Source: JANTGF01 sp033791445 (GTDB lineage: Bacteria; Bacteroidota; Bacteroidia; Bacteroidales; VadinHA17). Taken from it: 64,000 bases of DNA. A program made the translations under genes and the position numbers. Each line of letters opens with the position of its first letter. The first letter of the stretch is position 1. The stretch covers positions 1 through 64,000 of the forward strand of contig JASJGS010000028.1 of the NCBI GenBank assembly GCA_033791445.1, in the 5' to 3' direction. The notes below the pieces were generated by a model, which worked only from the letters and a program-made list of their open reading frames with translations, had not been told where the DNA came from and did no database searches. This document shows positions 17,917 to 27,600 of this stretch, piece after piece.

Positions 17917-20040
17917 CTAGTTCTTTTCAGGTCGTGGTAATAATACTTTACGTGATAATCTCATTTTATTAGTCTTTTCATCCAGTCCAATCAATTTTAC
18001 TTCTACCTCTTCTCCTTCTTTCAGAACTTCATCAACTGATTGCAACCTTCTCCATTCAATTTCAGAGATATGAAGCAGACCTTCCTTACCAGGTAAAACT
18101 TCAATAAAGGCACCAAAAGGTGTTATAGATTTCACTTTCCCTTTGTACACTTCGCCTACTTCTGGCATAGCTACAATTAGATTGATTTTTTGAAGGGCCT
18201 GGTCAATAGCATCTTTATCATCAGCAAAAACATCAACAATACCTAGGTTGCCTACCTCTTCAACCACAATAGTAGATCCTGTATCCTTTTGAATCTCCTG
18301 AATAACCTTTCCCCCAGGGCCAATCAGCGCACCAATAAGATCCTTAGGAATGGTAATCTGAACAATTCTTGGTGCATGAGGTTTAAGATCAGGTCTTGGC
18401 TCAGGAATAGTTTCCAACATTTTATCCAAAATATGTAATCTGCCTTCTTTTGCCTGTTCCAAAGCCTCCGCCAGAACGTCATATGAAAGTCCATCTACCT
18501 TAATATCCATTTGAGTAGCAGTGATACCATTCTTTGTACCTGTTACTTTAAAATCCATATCACCCAGGTGATCTTCATCACCCAGAATATCAGATAATAC
18601 CGCATATTTGCCTGCCTCTGTATCAGCAATTAATCCCATAGCAATACCTGAAACAGCTTCTTTAATTTGAATACCTGTATCCATAAGAGCTAAAGAGCCA
18701 GCACAAACGGTAGCCATTGATGAGGATCCATTAGATTCCAGGATATCAGACACAACCCTGATTGCGTATGGATTTTCTGTTCCCTGAGGAATCATGTTTT
18801 TTAATGCCCGATGGGCTAGGTTTCCATGCCCTACTTCTCTACGGCTTACGCCTCTGTATGGACGGGCATCACCAGTTGAAAATGACGGGAAGTTATAATG
18901 AAGTACGAATTTTTCTGATCGCTGTGATAATACATCATCAATTTTCTTTTCATCAAGCTTGGTACCTAATGTTACTGTAGTTAATGATTGCGTTTCACCT
19001 CTTGTAAAAACTGACGAGCCATGAGGTGCAGGCAAATAGTCAACCTCACACCAAATAGGTCTAATCTCATCTGTATTTCTTCCATCGAGTCTTTTTCTCT
19101 CATTTAAAACCATATTTCTTATGGCATCTTTCTCAACATCATGAAAATACCTTCCAACCAGACCTTCATCCACTCCATCTTCATCGGTATATTGAGAGAG
19201 AAACTCCTCTTTAACGGAAGCAAAACCTGCAGATCTTTCGTGCTTTGAAGGATTTTGCTTCATTGCAACCGCATATACCTTATCATAGGTTTCCTTACGA
19301 ACTTTTTCTTTCAGATCTTCATCATTATGCTCATGGCAATATTCCCTCCGTCCGGGATTGACTTCGGCTGCCATCTCAATCTGAGCCTGACACTGCTTTT
19401 TAATTGCCTCGTGGGCAAATTTAATAGCTTCCAACATATCGGCTTCAGCAACTTCTTTCATTTCTCCTTCCACCATAAGAATATTATCTATAGTGGCTCC
19501 AACCATCATCTCTAAATCGGCATCTTCGAGTTCTGTTACAGTTGGATTAATCTTAAATTCACCTTCAATCCTGGCAACTCTTACTTCTGAAATGGGTCCG
19601 TTAAACGGAATGTCAGAAACAGCTAATGCTGCAGAGGCTGCCAATCCAGCTAAAGCATCAGGCAAAATTTCCTTATCTGCTGAAATCAAACTGATATTCA
19701 CAAAAGTATCAGCGTGATAATCTTCAGGGAACAAAGGACGCAAAGCCCTATCAACCATTCGTGCTATTAACACTTCATAATCTGATGGACGAGCTTCTCT
19801 TTTAAGAAAACCTCCAGGGAACCTACCCAGTGAGGCATACTTTTCTTTATAATCAACAGATAATGGCATGAAATCAACATTTTCTTTTGCTTCACTTGCT
19901 GACACAACTGCAGCTAACAGAATAGTTTTTCCCATTTTCACTACCACTGAACCATCAGCTTGTTTGGCCAATTTACCAGTTTCAATGGTAATACTCCTAC
20001 CATCACCTAAATCAATAGTTTTTTCAATTACTTTGTACAT
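17917..20040 (-). CDS. pnp: Polyribonucleotide nucleotidyltransferase (PNPase)
   Basis: 707 residues from the ATG at 20040. Two RNase PH domains (~1-220 and ~310-540, with FTRGETQSLTTVTLG and SDILGDEDHLGDMDFKVTGT), a KH domain (GPGGKVIQEIQ, ~555-610) and a C-terminal S1 domain (GKVKSITPFGAFIEVLPGKEGLLHISE, ~615-690). It degrades RNA 3' to 5' using phosphate, making nucleoside diphosphates, as part of mRNA turnover. The frame extends upstream to a TTG at 20100, but that lies inside the rpsO terminator hairpin, so the ATG start with MYKVIEKTIDLGDGRSI is preferred. It follows rpsO, a widespread arrangement. Confidence 0.97.
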   Translation of the reverse strand: MYKVIEKTIDLGDGRSITIETGKLAKQADGSVVVKMGKTILLAAVVSASEAKENVDFMPLSVDYKEKYASLGRFPGGFLKREARPSDYEVLIARMVDRALRPLFPEDYHADTFVNISLISADKEILPDALAGLAASAALAVSDIPFNGPISEVRVARIEGEFKINPTVTELEDADLEMMVGATIDNILMVEGEMKEVAEADMLEAIKFAHEAIKKQCQAQIEMAAEVNPGRREYCHEHNDEDLKEKVRKETYDKVYAVAMKQNPSKHERSAGFASVKEEFLSQYTDEDGVDEGLVGRYFHDVEKDAIRNMVLNERKRLDGRNTDEIRPIWCEVDYLPAPHGSSVFTRGETQSLTTVTLGTKLDEKKIDDVLSQRSEKFVLHYNFPSFSTGDARPYRGVSRREVGHGNLAHRALKNMIPQGTENPYAIRVVSDILESNGSSSMATVCAGSLALMDTGIQIKEAVSGIAMGLIADTEAGKYAVLSDILGDEDHLGDMDFKVTGTKNGITATQMDIKVDGLSYDVLAEALEQAKEGRLHILDKMLETIPEPRPDLKPHAPRIVQITIPKDLIGALIGPGGKVIQEIQKDTGSTIVVEEVGNLGIVDVFADDKDAIDQALQKINLIVAMPEVGEVYKGKVKSITPFGAFIEVLPGKEGLLHISEIEWRRLQSVDEVLKEGEEVEVKLIGLDEKTNKMRLSRKVLLPRPEKN

Positions 20041-20091
20041 TTTTTTCTTTCGTTTATTTTTTCTAATTTCTATGGAACCATTTTTTACAAA

Positions 20092-20114
20092 AAAAGGCAA
20101 CTAAATTGCCTTTT
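20092..20114 (-). terminator. Terminator or attenuator between rpsO and pnp
   Basis: Perfect 9-bp inverted repeat AAAAGGCAA (20092-20100) / TTGCCTTTT (20106-20114) with a 5-base loop, followed by T-rich sequence on the minus strand, 5 bp after the rpsO stop. It separates rpsO from pnp. Confidence 0.75.
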
Positions 20115-20118
20115 CTGC

Positions 20119-20388
20119 TTATCTCCGTAATTTTAATGCCTTTACTATGGCACGGTATCTTTCAATATCCCTCTTTTTAAGATAATCAAGAAGGCTTCTT
20201 CTTTTCCCAACCAGCTTTAGCAAAGCCCTTTGGGTGCTAAAATCTTTTTTGTTTACTTTTAAATGTTCTGTCAAATGAGCAATTCTGTATGTAAACAAAG
20301 CTATTTGACTTTCAGAAACACCGGTATTAGTTGCCGATTTTCCATGCTTTTTAAAAATTTCTTCTTTCTTTTCTCCCGTTAAATACAT
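20119..20388 (-). CDS. rpsO: 30S ribosomal protein S15
   Basis: 89 residues, the exact usual length. Contains the S15 signature: GVSESQIALFTYRIAHLTEHLKVNKKDFSTQRALLKLVGKRRSLLDYLKKRDIERYRAIVKALKLRR. It binds 16S rRNA in the platform of the small subunit early in assembly. It is transcribed ahead of pnp, with a terminator between, and has a good Bacteroidota promoter upstream. Confidence 0.98.
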   Translation of the reverse strand: MYLTGEKKEEIFKKHGKSATNTGVSESQIALFTYRIAHLTEHLKVNKKDFSTQRALLKLVGKRRSLLDYLKKRDIERYRAIVKALKLRR

Positions 20389-20433
20389 AACAATGATAAT
20401 ATATTATAAACTCACCTGATTTTTAAAGAGCTG

Positions 20434-20463
20434 CAAAGATAAGTCTTTTTTTAAATTTTTCAA
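20434..20463 (-). promoter_or_regulatory. Bacteroidota-type promoter of rpsO
   Basis: On the minus strand, TTG (20463-20461), 19 bases, then TATCTTTG (20441-20434), a perfect TAnnTTTG -7 element with correct spacing, 45 bp upstream of the rpsO ATG. This is the clearest promoter in the window. Confidence 0.7.
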
Positions 20464-20623
20464 CACATGAATAGATTTTTTCTCTAAAACCACATAATAT
20501 ACTAATAATTTAAAATAGAGGAATAAATATCCTTTATCTAATCATGTCTATGAGTCTTAATAAATCCAGAGTGATTTCAATTATTAATTGGCTTCTGCCG
20601 ATTCGATGAAACTACTTTTTCTA

Positions 20624-21649
20624 TTATTCAGAACCAGTATTCCCGGCAATCAGCAAACCTTTTAACTTTTCAATTTGAATGGGTCCTCCAAGTACGAAGA
20701 GTTTATCTTCAGGGGAAAGTATTACATCCGGGGATGGATTAAAGATATAATCTACCTTCTTTTTCATTCCAACTATATTCGCACCCGTGATATTTCGAAT
20801 TCCAAGTTCCTTTATGGTTTTATTTGAAAAACAATCGGCCATATTCTCACAGGACAATTCTTCAAGTTTAACATCATCAGTCCCCTGAAGTAAAATATAT
20901 TCCAGAAATTCCACCACATCAGGCTGAATAACAAGCTTGGCCATCCTTTGCCCCCCAATTTTATCAGGCATAATGACATTATTGGCTCCGGCTCGCTTTA
21001 ATTTACTATCGGATCTATCCTCTGATGCCCTGCTTATTATTTTCAGAGTAAGATTCATCTGACGTGCCGTAAGTACCACAAATAAGTTATCTGCATCATT
21101 TGGGAGTGTAGTAATCAAAGCATCAGCATTTTTTATTTGAGCAGCCTCAAGCACATCTTCATGTGTGACATCTCCTTCGATGTATAGATAATCTGTATCT
21201 TCCCTAATCTCATCTAAAATCTTTTGATCATTTTCAATAATTACAAACTTCATCTTGTGATCAATTAATTCCACCACACCCTGTCTTCCATTTCTGCCAT
21301 ATCCACAAATAATCACATGTCCTGATAATTTCCGAATTCTCTTTTTCACTTTATTGTCTTTAAAATAATTTCTAAATACCCCTTCAACTAAAAACCTTGT
21401 AAAAGATGTAACTACGTATAAAAATATTCCAAAACTGAAGATAATAAGCAGAGATGTAAATAACATTCCTGTATTATCCAGCTGGTGAACTTCCTCATAA
21501 CCAACGGTTGAAATGGTTATGATTGTCATAAATAGGGCTTCAGTAAAAGTAAACTTCTCGAATACCATAAAACCCAAAACCCCTAAGGAAACAGCAACAC
21601 CCAACATTATGAAGCCGATAACAATATGCTTGAATTGCCTTTCTCTCAT
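20624..21649 (-). CDS. Two-TM potassium channel with RCK (TrkA-N/TrkA-C) domains
   Basis: 341 residues. Helix TM1 (~9-30), pore helix and selectivity filter TISTVGYEE (Thr48-Glu53), TM2 (~62-84), then a Rossmann TrkA-N domain (HVIICGYGRNGRQGV, ~110-125; ENDQKILDEI, ~141) and a TrkA-C domain (~255-335, ending KLFVLGG). This is the MthK-like layout: a gated inner-membrane K+ channel with a cytoplasmic ligand-sensing ring. The filter is TVGYEE rather than TVGYGD, a variation seen in this family. Its ATG overlaps the stop of the upstream DUF2851 gene by 4 bp, so the two are translationally coupled. Confidence 0.9.
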   Translation of the reverse strand: MRERQFKHIVIGFIMLGVAVSLGVLGFMVFEKFTFTEALFMTIITISTVGYEEVHQLDNTGMLFTSLLIIFSFGIFLYVVTSFTRFLVEGVFRNYFKDNKVKKRIRKLSGHVIICGYGRNGRQGVVELIDHKMKFVIIENDQKILDEIREDTDYLYIEGDVTHEDVLEAAQIKNADALITTLPNDADNLFVVLTARQMNLTLKIISRASEDRSDSKLKRAGANNVIMPDKIGGQRMAKLVIQPDVVEFLEYILLQGTDDVKLEELSCENMADCFSNKTIKELGIRNITGANIVGMKKKVDYIFNPSPDVILSPEDKLFVLGGPIQIEKLKGLLIAGNTGSE

Positions 21650-22923
21650 GATTTGTTAAATATAATAATTTGATTTCCTATCTCGCAATTTAGACACTTT
21701 TTATTCTTACAATAGTTGTTTTTTAATTGAATTAGAGCCTGGGAATAAAAGGCACTTGTCGACTTTACCCCTAGCCGTTTCCATTGAGAAATTATATTAT
21801 TTTTTTCTGGTGGGATTTTATCCAAAAAATCTATGGCTCTGTTTTTTATTTCTACCTCATCCTTCATTGCTCCATAAATGAAAAGGAATGGTATGACAGT
21901 ATTAATCAAAATTGAATATTGGGAATCTAGCCCCATATTTTTTGATTTTAAAACTGAACTTTTGTTAAATTGAAAATGGTTGTTCCAATAAGAGGAAACC
22001 TCGAAATTGAATATGGATAACACTTCCTCAATGGTTTCTGCCTCAATTATACGAGAGAACAAACTTTCAGTTGAATAAATTAAAGCTGCAAACTGTGCAA
22101 TTCTAATGCTTGGGAAATTCATGGGTCGCATTCGCATAAACTTCCACAAATGCCCCTCAATTGATTTTAAATGATACTTCTTCTTTAAAAACCCATATTC
22201 ATTTCTCAAGCTTACATAATAGTCATCACCAAAAATTTCCCCATCCAGCAAACCAGCCTGTCCAAAAAGTAATGCCTCAATCTTAAAAACACTTTCCTTA
22301 TTTTGTATGAGGTACTTGAGCGGAAGTGAACGAGCCAATCTTTCGAATTGTAGACTATTCACTTTGAAGCCAAAGCTTTTTGCCATTCCCTGGTAAAAGC
22401 TTTCTTCCCAACTGTTTTTATTATTCTCAAGTAGAGTCTTGAAATCATCCGTTTTGTCATGAAGGCGCTCTACCAGAACTTTTCCTAACCAATGCTTGAT
22501 CCTAAATGGATCTACTTTATATATATCCCTTTCACAAGGGATCCACAAATTACTCTTTAAAATCTCATTGTATTTATCATAATACTTAGCATCAGGTTTA
22601 ATCACCAGGGTAGTAATTAAACGATCATCCATTCTTTTTGCTGGTTTATCATCTTTTAAAACCACATGTAGTATCACGCTATCGTAGGCTGGATCAATAT
22701 TATGTTTATGACGATTCCAATCGGAGGACTTTAAATGCATTTCAACATTACCAGCCCATAAGATTCCATCAATTTCAACTTTCGCATTAAAAAAATCCGG
22801 ACCAGCATCACTATTACTCTCACCCGGATCAAGAACAATAATATCCTCCTCATTAGTTCCAACTAAATTATCAGTTAGAAATAATTGATTTTTCCACAAA
22901 AATTGTAAAAAATCCTCACTCAT
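21646..22923 (-). CDS. DUF2851 family protein
   Basis: 425 residues from the ATG at 22923 (MSEDFLQFLWKNQLF, the conserved N-terminus); a TTG five codons upstream is in frame but unlikely. Conserved features: VLDPGESNSDAGPDFFNAKVEIDGILWAGNVEMHLKSSDWNRHKHNIDPAYDSVILHVV, and a Cys cluster at the C-terminus (NYCKNKKCLNCEIG) that could bind a metal. DUF2851 is largely confined to Bacteroidota and has no demonstrated function to my knowledge; the N-terminal core is reminiscent of nuclease-like folds, but that is speculation. It overlaps the channel gene and is itself overlapped by a small upstream ORF. Confidence 0.88.
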   Translation of the reverse strand: MSEDFLQFLWKNQLFLTDNLVGTNEEDIIVLDPGESNSDAGPDFFNAKVEIDGILWAGNVEMHLKSSDWNRHKHNIDPAYDSVILHVVLKDDKPAKRMDDRLITTLVIKPDAKYYDKYNEILKSNLWIPCERDIYKVDPFRIKHWLGKVLVERLHDKTDDFKTLLENNKNSWEESFYQGMAKSFGFKVNSLQFERLARSLPLKYLIQNKESVFKIEALLFGQAGLLDGEIFGDDYYVSLRNEYGFLKKKYHLKSIEGHLWKFMRMRPMNFPSIRIAQFAALIYSTESLFSRIIEAETIEEVLSIFNFEVSSYWNNHFQFNKSSVLKSKNMGLDSQYSILINTVIPFLFIYGAMKDEVEIKNRAIDFLDKIPPEKNNIISQWKRLGVKSTSAFYSQALIQLKNNYCKNKKCLNCEIGNQIIIFNKS

Positions 22924-23101
22924 TATCAGGTGCTTCAACTATTATTTTAAAAGCTGAAAAGATAATAAAAAAAGTCTTTCTTATAAAAATTGTGAGAGGC
23001 AAAGCAGATATATTTGAAGAAATGAATGCCCAAATTCGGACATTGCTTGTATCAAATCCGAACAAATACTTTCTTAATAAATCACACCAATTAATATTCA
23101 A
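22916..23101 (-). CDS. Small PspC-like membrane protein (tentative)
   Basis: 61 residues, starting at TTG (23101) and overlapping the DUF2851 start by 8 bp. The sequence LLRKYLFGFDTSNVRIWAFISSNISALPLTIFI has the spacing of the short PspC-domain proteins I associate with DUF2851 genes in Bacteroidota (a G-x-x-x-S-x-x-x-R stretch followed by one hydrophobic helix). An in-frame stop lies 14 codons upstream of the TTG and no ATG is available. The match is by eye only, and the ORF could be spurious. Confidence 0.4.
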   Translation of the reverse strand: MNINWCDLLRKYLFGFDTSNVRIWAFISSNISALPLTIFIRKTFFIIFSAFKIIVEAPDNE

Positions 23102-23479
23102 TACACTGTATATATGCCATTTACAAGATTTGGCATAGTATATGATTTAATATAAGCAGATTCGCTAAATAATAAATATGACACGAATTATAAAAACTAT
23201 AAAGTACTATGTAAACTATTTGTTGTTCGCCGACAGCAGGAAAGTTATTTATGTATTAGCTTCAAAAGAAGAAGTTATGCATAATACTGGTACACAGCAT
23301 ATCAGAAGAATTAGCAGCCACGAAAACACTTCAATTATGCATAACTTACATCAAAATTGTGTAAGATTTTCGAGATATCCAAATATTAACAGGCAAATAA
23401 ATCCTTTGGATTATCATAAATATTGAATTAACCAGGAATTACTAAATACATAGTTTAATATTAATTAAAATTTGCAGCC
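22939..23479. other. Intergenic stretch between the DUF2851 operon and a secreted protein
   Basis: Apart from the small PspC-like ORF, about 380 bp remain. An inverted repeat TATGCCA (23113-23119) / TGGCATA (23131-23137) with an 11-base loop lies just upstream of the small ORF and may be an operator or leader hairpin. An 82-codon ORF at 23178-23426 (+) has no recognisable features and is probably chance. Confidence 0.4.
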
Positions 23480-23971
23480 ATGAAAAAAATGATTAGTTTA
23501 TTCGTATTAATTGCCGCCTTTAGTTTTGCAGCAATTGCAGATTCTTTCGTAATGAAGGGTAAGACTCACACTGCCCTTGGAAAATACACCATTGAAGAAG
23601 CATCAGATCCGATTAGTATTGATGGTGTAGAATTAGAAACCTATATTATCTCATATGAAAATTCTTCCAAGAAAGTAAGAGTGGCCATTGAAAAGGATGA
23701 TAAAAAGGATAGTAAAAACTATATTGTAGTTGGCGATGACCTTTCATTACAATACACGTGCGATAGTAGAACTTTTGGAGTTGAAAAGCTTGATAAAAAA
23801 TATAAATCGTCGGGTATAGAAACTTCAATTGATGACTTAGACAAAACAGAATATTTCCATCAAAAGGTTATTACACGCGAGAAAAGTAAGGAAAAAGATT
23901 GTCTTGGATTAATTGCTTGCTATTATCCAAAACTTGTAAACAATTATGAAGAAGCCTTTGCTTGCAAGTAA
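23480..23971 (+). CDS. Hypothetical secreted protein
   Basis: 163 residues with a signal peptide (SLFVLIAAFSFAAIA). The mature part is charged, with SFVMKGKTHTALGKYTIEEASDPI near the start, a short cysteine pair at about 94 and a CLGLIACYYPKL segment near the end; four cysteines in total suggest disulfides. I do not recognise a family. It is monocistronic, closed by an excellent terminator 23 bp after its stop. Confidence 0.7.
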   Translation: MKKMISLFVLIAAFSFAAIADSFVMKGKTHTALGKYTIEEASDPISIDGVELETYIISYENSSKKVRVAIEKDDKKDSKNYIVVGDDLSLQYTCDSRTFGVEKLDKKYKSSGIETSIDDLDKTEYFHQKVITREKSKEKDCLGLIACYYPKLVNNYEEAFACK

Positions 23972-23994
23972 ACAGATTTCATAAATGAATTAGA

Positions 23995-24029
23995 AGAAAG
24001 GAAGTCCCTATGGACTTCCTTTCTTTTTT
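23995..24029 (+). terminator. Strong Rho-independent terminator
   Basis: Perfect 13-bp stem AGAAAGGAAGTCC (23995-24007) / GGACTTCCTTTCT (24012-24024), 4-base loop, then TTTTT. It closes the transcript of the secreted-protein gene. Confidence 0.92.
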
Positions 24030-24310
24030 ATATCAAGGCGTTTTAGATCACTTTTTATTAAATTAAAAGTAGGACTACAATTCCCATTTCCGTACAGGTT
24101 TTGTTTCATATTCGTACAGTATTTCCTTAAGGAAAAATCGATCATTTCAATACTATATATCTAAATTATAGCCCCTTAGGCCAAATGGCACATTTTATGT
24201 ACATTTTTTTAATGCCTGGTTAATTACTAATATTTTTATTGAAGTCTTCAGAATATCTGGAGAAAGATTTGTAACTGATAGTACTAATTATAAAATGAAA
24301 AGTATGGAAT

Positions 24311-24348
24311 AAAAAAACAATCCCTGGTACTGGTAATACCAAGGATTG
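24311..24348 (-). terminator. Orphan minus-strand terminator
   Basis: CAATCC (24318-24323) pairs with GGATTG (24343-24348), and TGGTA (24325-24329) pairs with TACCA (24337-24341), separated by a C-A mismatch, loop of 7. The A-run at 24311-24317 gives seven U on the minus strand. No minus-strand gene reads into it. Confidence 0.6.
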
Positions 24349-24543
24349 AAAATTAAAACTTCCTTTTTCCGGGTGGATTAAAGAAGATTATGAGGTAAAA
24401 ATACAAGAAAAACGAAAAACCACAAACTTTAAGAATTAAATATTCTTAATTCCAATTCCCCCTCACAATCTTTCTGAATTTATTTTCTAAGAGGAAGTTA
24501 CATGATGCAACGGTCTTATTGCATCACTTATGTGACTGATGCA
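24311..24543 (-). ncRNA. Candidate antisense small RNA upstream of susC
   Basis: On the minus strand a promoter-like TTG (24580-24578)-N19-TATTGTTTG (24558-24550, one base longer than consensus) lies ~230 bp before an orphan intrinsic terminator (24348-24318 followed by a T7 run). No ORF lies between them. Antisense RNAs to susC leaders (the DonS-type RNAs) are known in Bacteroides polysaccharide-utilisation loci; this arrangement would fit, but it is inferred from position and signals only. Confidence 0.3.
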
Positions 24544-24624
24544 TCCTACCAAACAATAATTAACGTCTCCAATATCTCAAGAATATTGTTGCATTGATAA
24601 TATTAATAACCTAAAAATTAGCCT

Positions 24625-27600
24625 ATGAAAAAAAAATTGTTTCTATTAGGAATTATTGTGCTCGCTGGAATCTTATCAGTTAATGCACAAACCATTAATG
24701 TTTCTGGTACCATAACCAGTGCCGATGATGGAAGTACGCTTCCGGGAGTATCGGTGGTAGTTAAAGGGAATACATCTATAGGTACCGTTACAGATCTTAA
24801 TGGAAAATACCAGATTGCAGTGCCAATTGATAATCAGGTACTGGTTTTCAGCTTTGTTGGGATGATTACTCAGGAAGCAAATATTAATGGCCGTTCGGTT
24901 ATTGATATAAGACTGGAAACTGAAGTAACTGAACTGTCAGAGGTAATAATTACTGCTGCTGGTATCCGCCGAGAAAAAAAAGCCCTCGGGTATTCTGTTG
25001 AAGAAGTTGGTGGAGATCAAATCCAGCAAGTCGCAGAACCTGATGCCTTAAGAGCACTCCAGGGAAAAATTCCGGGAGTAAATATCACTGGTGCCAGTGG
25101 GGCACCTGGAAGTTCAACTCGCATAACCATAAGGGGAAATTCATCCTTAATGGGGAATAATCAACCTTTGTTTGTTGTTGATGGAATTCCCTATGACAAT
25201 ACTACTAACTCCATGTTCTCAGGATCGGCTAATGGCTCGGCTACTGGAAGTAGGATTGGCGATCTTGACCCAAATAGTATTGAATCCATCATTGTTCTTA
25301 AAGGGGGTGCAGCCGCAGTTCTATATGGTTCCAGAGCTGCGAACGGTGTTGTACTTGTAACCACAAAATCTGGGAATGCAATTGCGAAGAAAAAAGGTCT
25401 GGAAGTAACCTATAATGGTTCATTTGGAATTGAACAAATCTCAAATCTCCCAGAATACCAGAACACTTATGGCACAGGTACAAACTTTAACTACCAGCAG
25501 GCAAATGGTTCCTGGGGTGCTCCATTTATTGGAACGCAGCCCTATGCGAATACTGATTCAATTGCACACTGGTATGATGGAAGACCAGGAATGGATAGTT
25601 ATTGGGGAACTCAGGTACCCTACCGAGCTTATCCAGATAATGTTAGTAAACTATTTGAAAATGGAGTAATTATAGACAATTCCATAACAATAAATGCTGG
25701 AAACGAGAAATCAGCCTTATCTATTACTGCCTCTCATTTAAGTCACGATGGATATGTACCCACTACGAATTATAAAAGAACCAATGTTAGTGTGGGTGGA
25801 CAGTCCCAGCTTGAGAATGGGATAAGAGTGGGTGGTGTCATTGCGTACACACAAAGCTCCCAGGAAGCAGTTCAAAGTGGAGTAGGTAGTGTAGGTTCAA
25901 ACAACCAATCTGCTTTTGCAAGGGCACTTTATCTTGGAAGGAACTGGGATGTTCATGGTCAACCTTTTCAGAATCCCGTTGACCTGGGAAGTGAATTTAT
26001 GGTTGGACGCGGACAGGCAGACAACCCACTTTGGTCATATGAAAATGCTGGGTTTGAATCTTTGACAAAAAGAATAAATGCCAATCTAAATTTTGGTTTC
26101 GATATAACAGAGTGGCTTGATCTAAGCTATAAAATTGGAGTGGACTCATATACTGAAAGCCAGAGGGACTTTATTCGTCCTGGATCAACCGGTGCTCAGG
26201 GATTGGGAAGGATTACTACCTACGATATCTCCTGGAATCAGCTTGAATCAAACCTGATGCTAACCTTTAACAAGTACTTTGGAGAGGATTGGAATTTGCG
26301 TGTTGTACTTGGGCATAATATAAATCAAAGGACTCGAGGTTCTCAGGCAGTTCAAGGTACTGGATATGTTGTTTTCGATATTGATGACCTAAACAATACC
26401 AATGCAGTGGTTCCTTTTGGTGGCGGATTCGAACAAAAAAGGATATGGGGAATTTTTGGAGACATTAGCCTTGGATTCAGAGGCTGGGCATACCTTGGAA
26501 TAACCGGACGAAATGACTGGTCCTCCACATTACCAAAGGAAAACAATAGTTATTTCTATCCAGCCATAACAGGCTCGGTAATGCTAAATGATGCCTTGAA
26601 TATTGAATCCTTTGTCTTAAGTTCCTTAAAATTAAGAGCAGCCTGGTCACAGGTAGGTAATGATACGCAGCCTTATCAAATAAGTCCTGTCTATTATATT
26701 AATTACACCTACCCAACTACTCCTAATCCTACTGCAGAATTACCTTTCACACCAACAGGAGGATCAACTTCCCCAGGTGCATCACTGGAATTTACAGAAA
26801 GGGATCCGAACCTTAAGCCAGAAAGAACTGATGAATTAGAATTTGGGTTAGATCTTTATATGTTCAATAGAAGGATCGGTGTAAACTTCACCTATTATGA
26901 CAGAATTGCAAAAGATCAAATTGCACCTGTTTCACTTCCAGTAAGTACTGGGTTTAGCCAGCTATTAACAAATTTTGGTAAAATGCAGAACAAAGGAGTT
27001 GAAATTGGACTTCAGCTAACTCCATTCGACATGAGTTCGGGTTTCCGCTGGGATATATTTGGAACTTTTACACATAATAAAAATGTTGTACTGGAATTGG
27101 CGGACGGGGTTGAAGAAATTACAATATTGCAGGGTAATGTTGGAGGAAGCCCCACCTATTTCTCTGGGATGGCCTCAGCTATTCTTAGACCAGGCCAGGA
27201 ATATGGTCTTTTAAAAGGATCTGTTAGCGCCAGAGATCAAGATGGTAACTTATTAATTGATCCATCGAATGGACAGTTAATTAGGGACCCAAATGAAGCT
27301 ATCATTGGGAATCCAAATCCGGATTTTATTGTCGGGGTTACAAATACTTTTCAATATAAAGGTTTCCGGTTAACAGCAGTTTTTGATTGGAGGCAAGGCG
27401 GAGATCTCTACTCCAACACCATTCTATCAATGTTGGGCAGAGGTGTACTCAAGTTTACTGAAGATAGGGAAATGATGAGAATTATTCCCGGCGTGTACGG
27501 TGATCCCAATACCTATGAGCCCATTCGGGATGGTGAGGGAAATAAAATTGTAAACACTACTATGGTAGAAACGAACTCTCTCTTCTTCGGTGAAACCTTT

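Larger units (their letters stand above)
24030..24624. other. Structured leader/intergenic region upstream of susC
   Basis: About 595 bp without a gene. It contains: a direct repeat CGTACAG (24091-24097 and 24113-24119, 22 bp apart); a perfect 14-bp palindrome TTTCCTTAAGGAAA (24122-24135); an orphan minus-strand terminator (24318-24348); and three half-sites TGATGCAA (24503-24510), TTGCATCA (24519-24526) and TGATGCA (24537-24543) that can form two mutually exclusive hairpins. No clear TAnnTTTG promoter for susC was found by eye. Confidence 0.6.

Noticed and set aside
23178..23426. 82-codon plus-strand ORF upstream of the small secreted protein
   Set aside because: Composition has no domain-like or signal features and there is no clear start context; likely chance.
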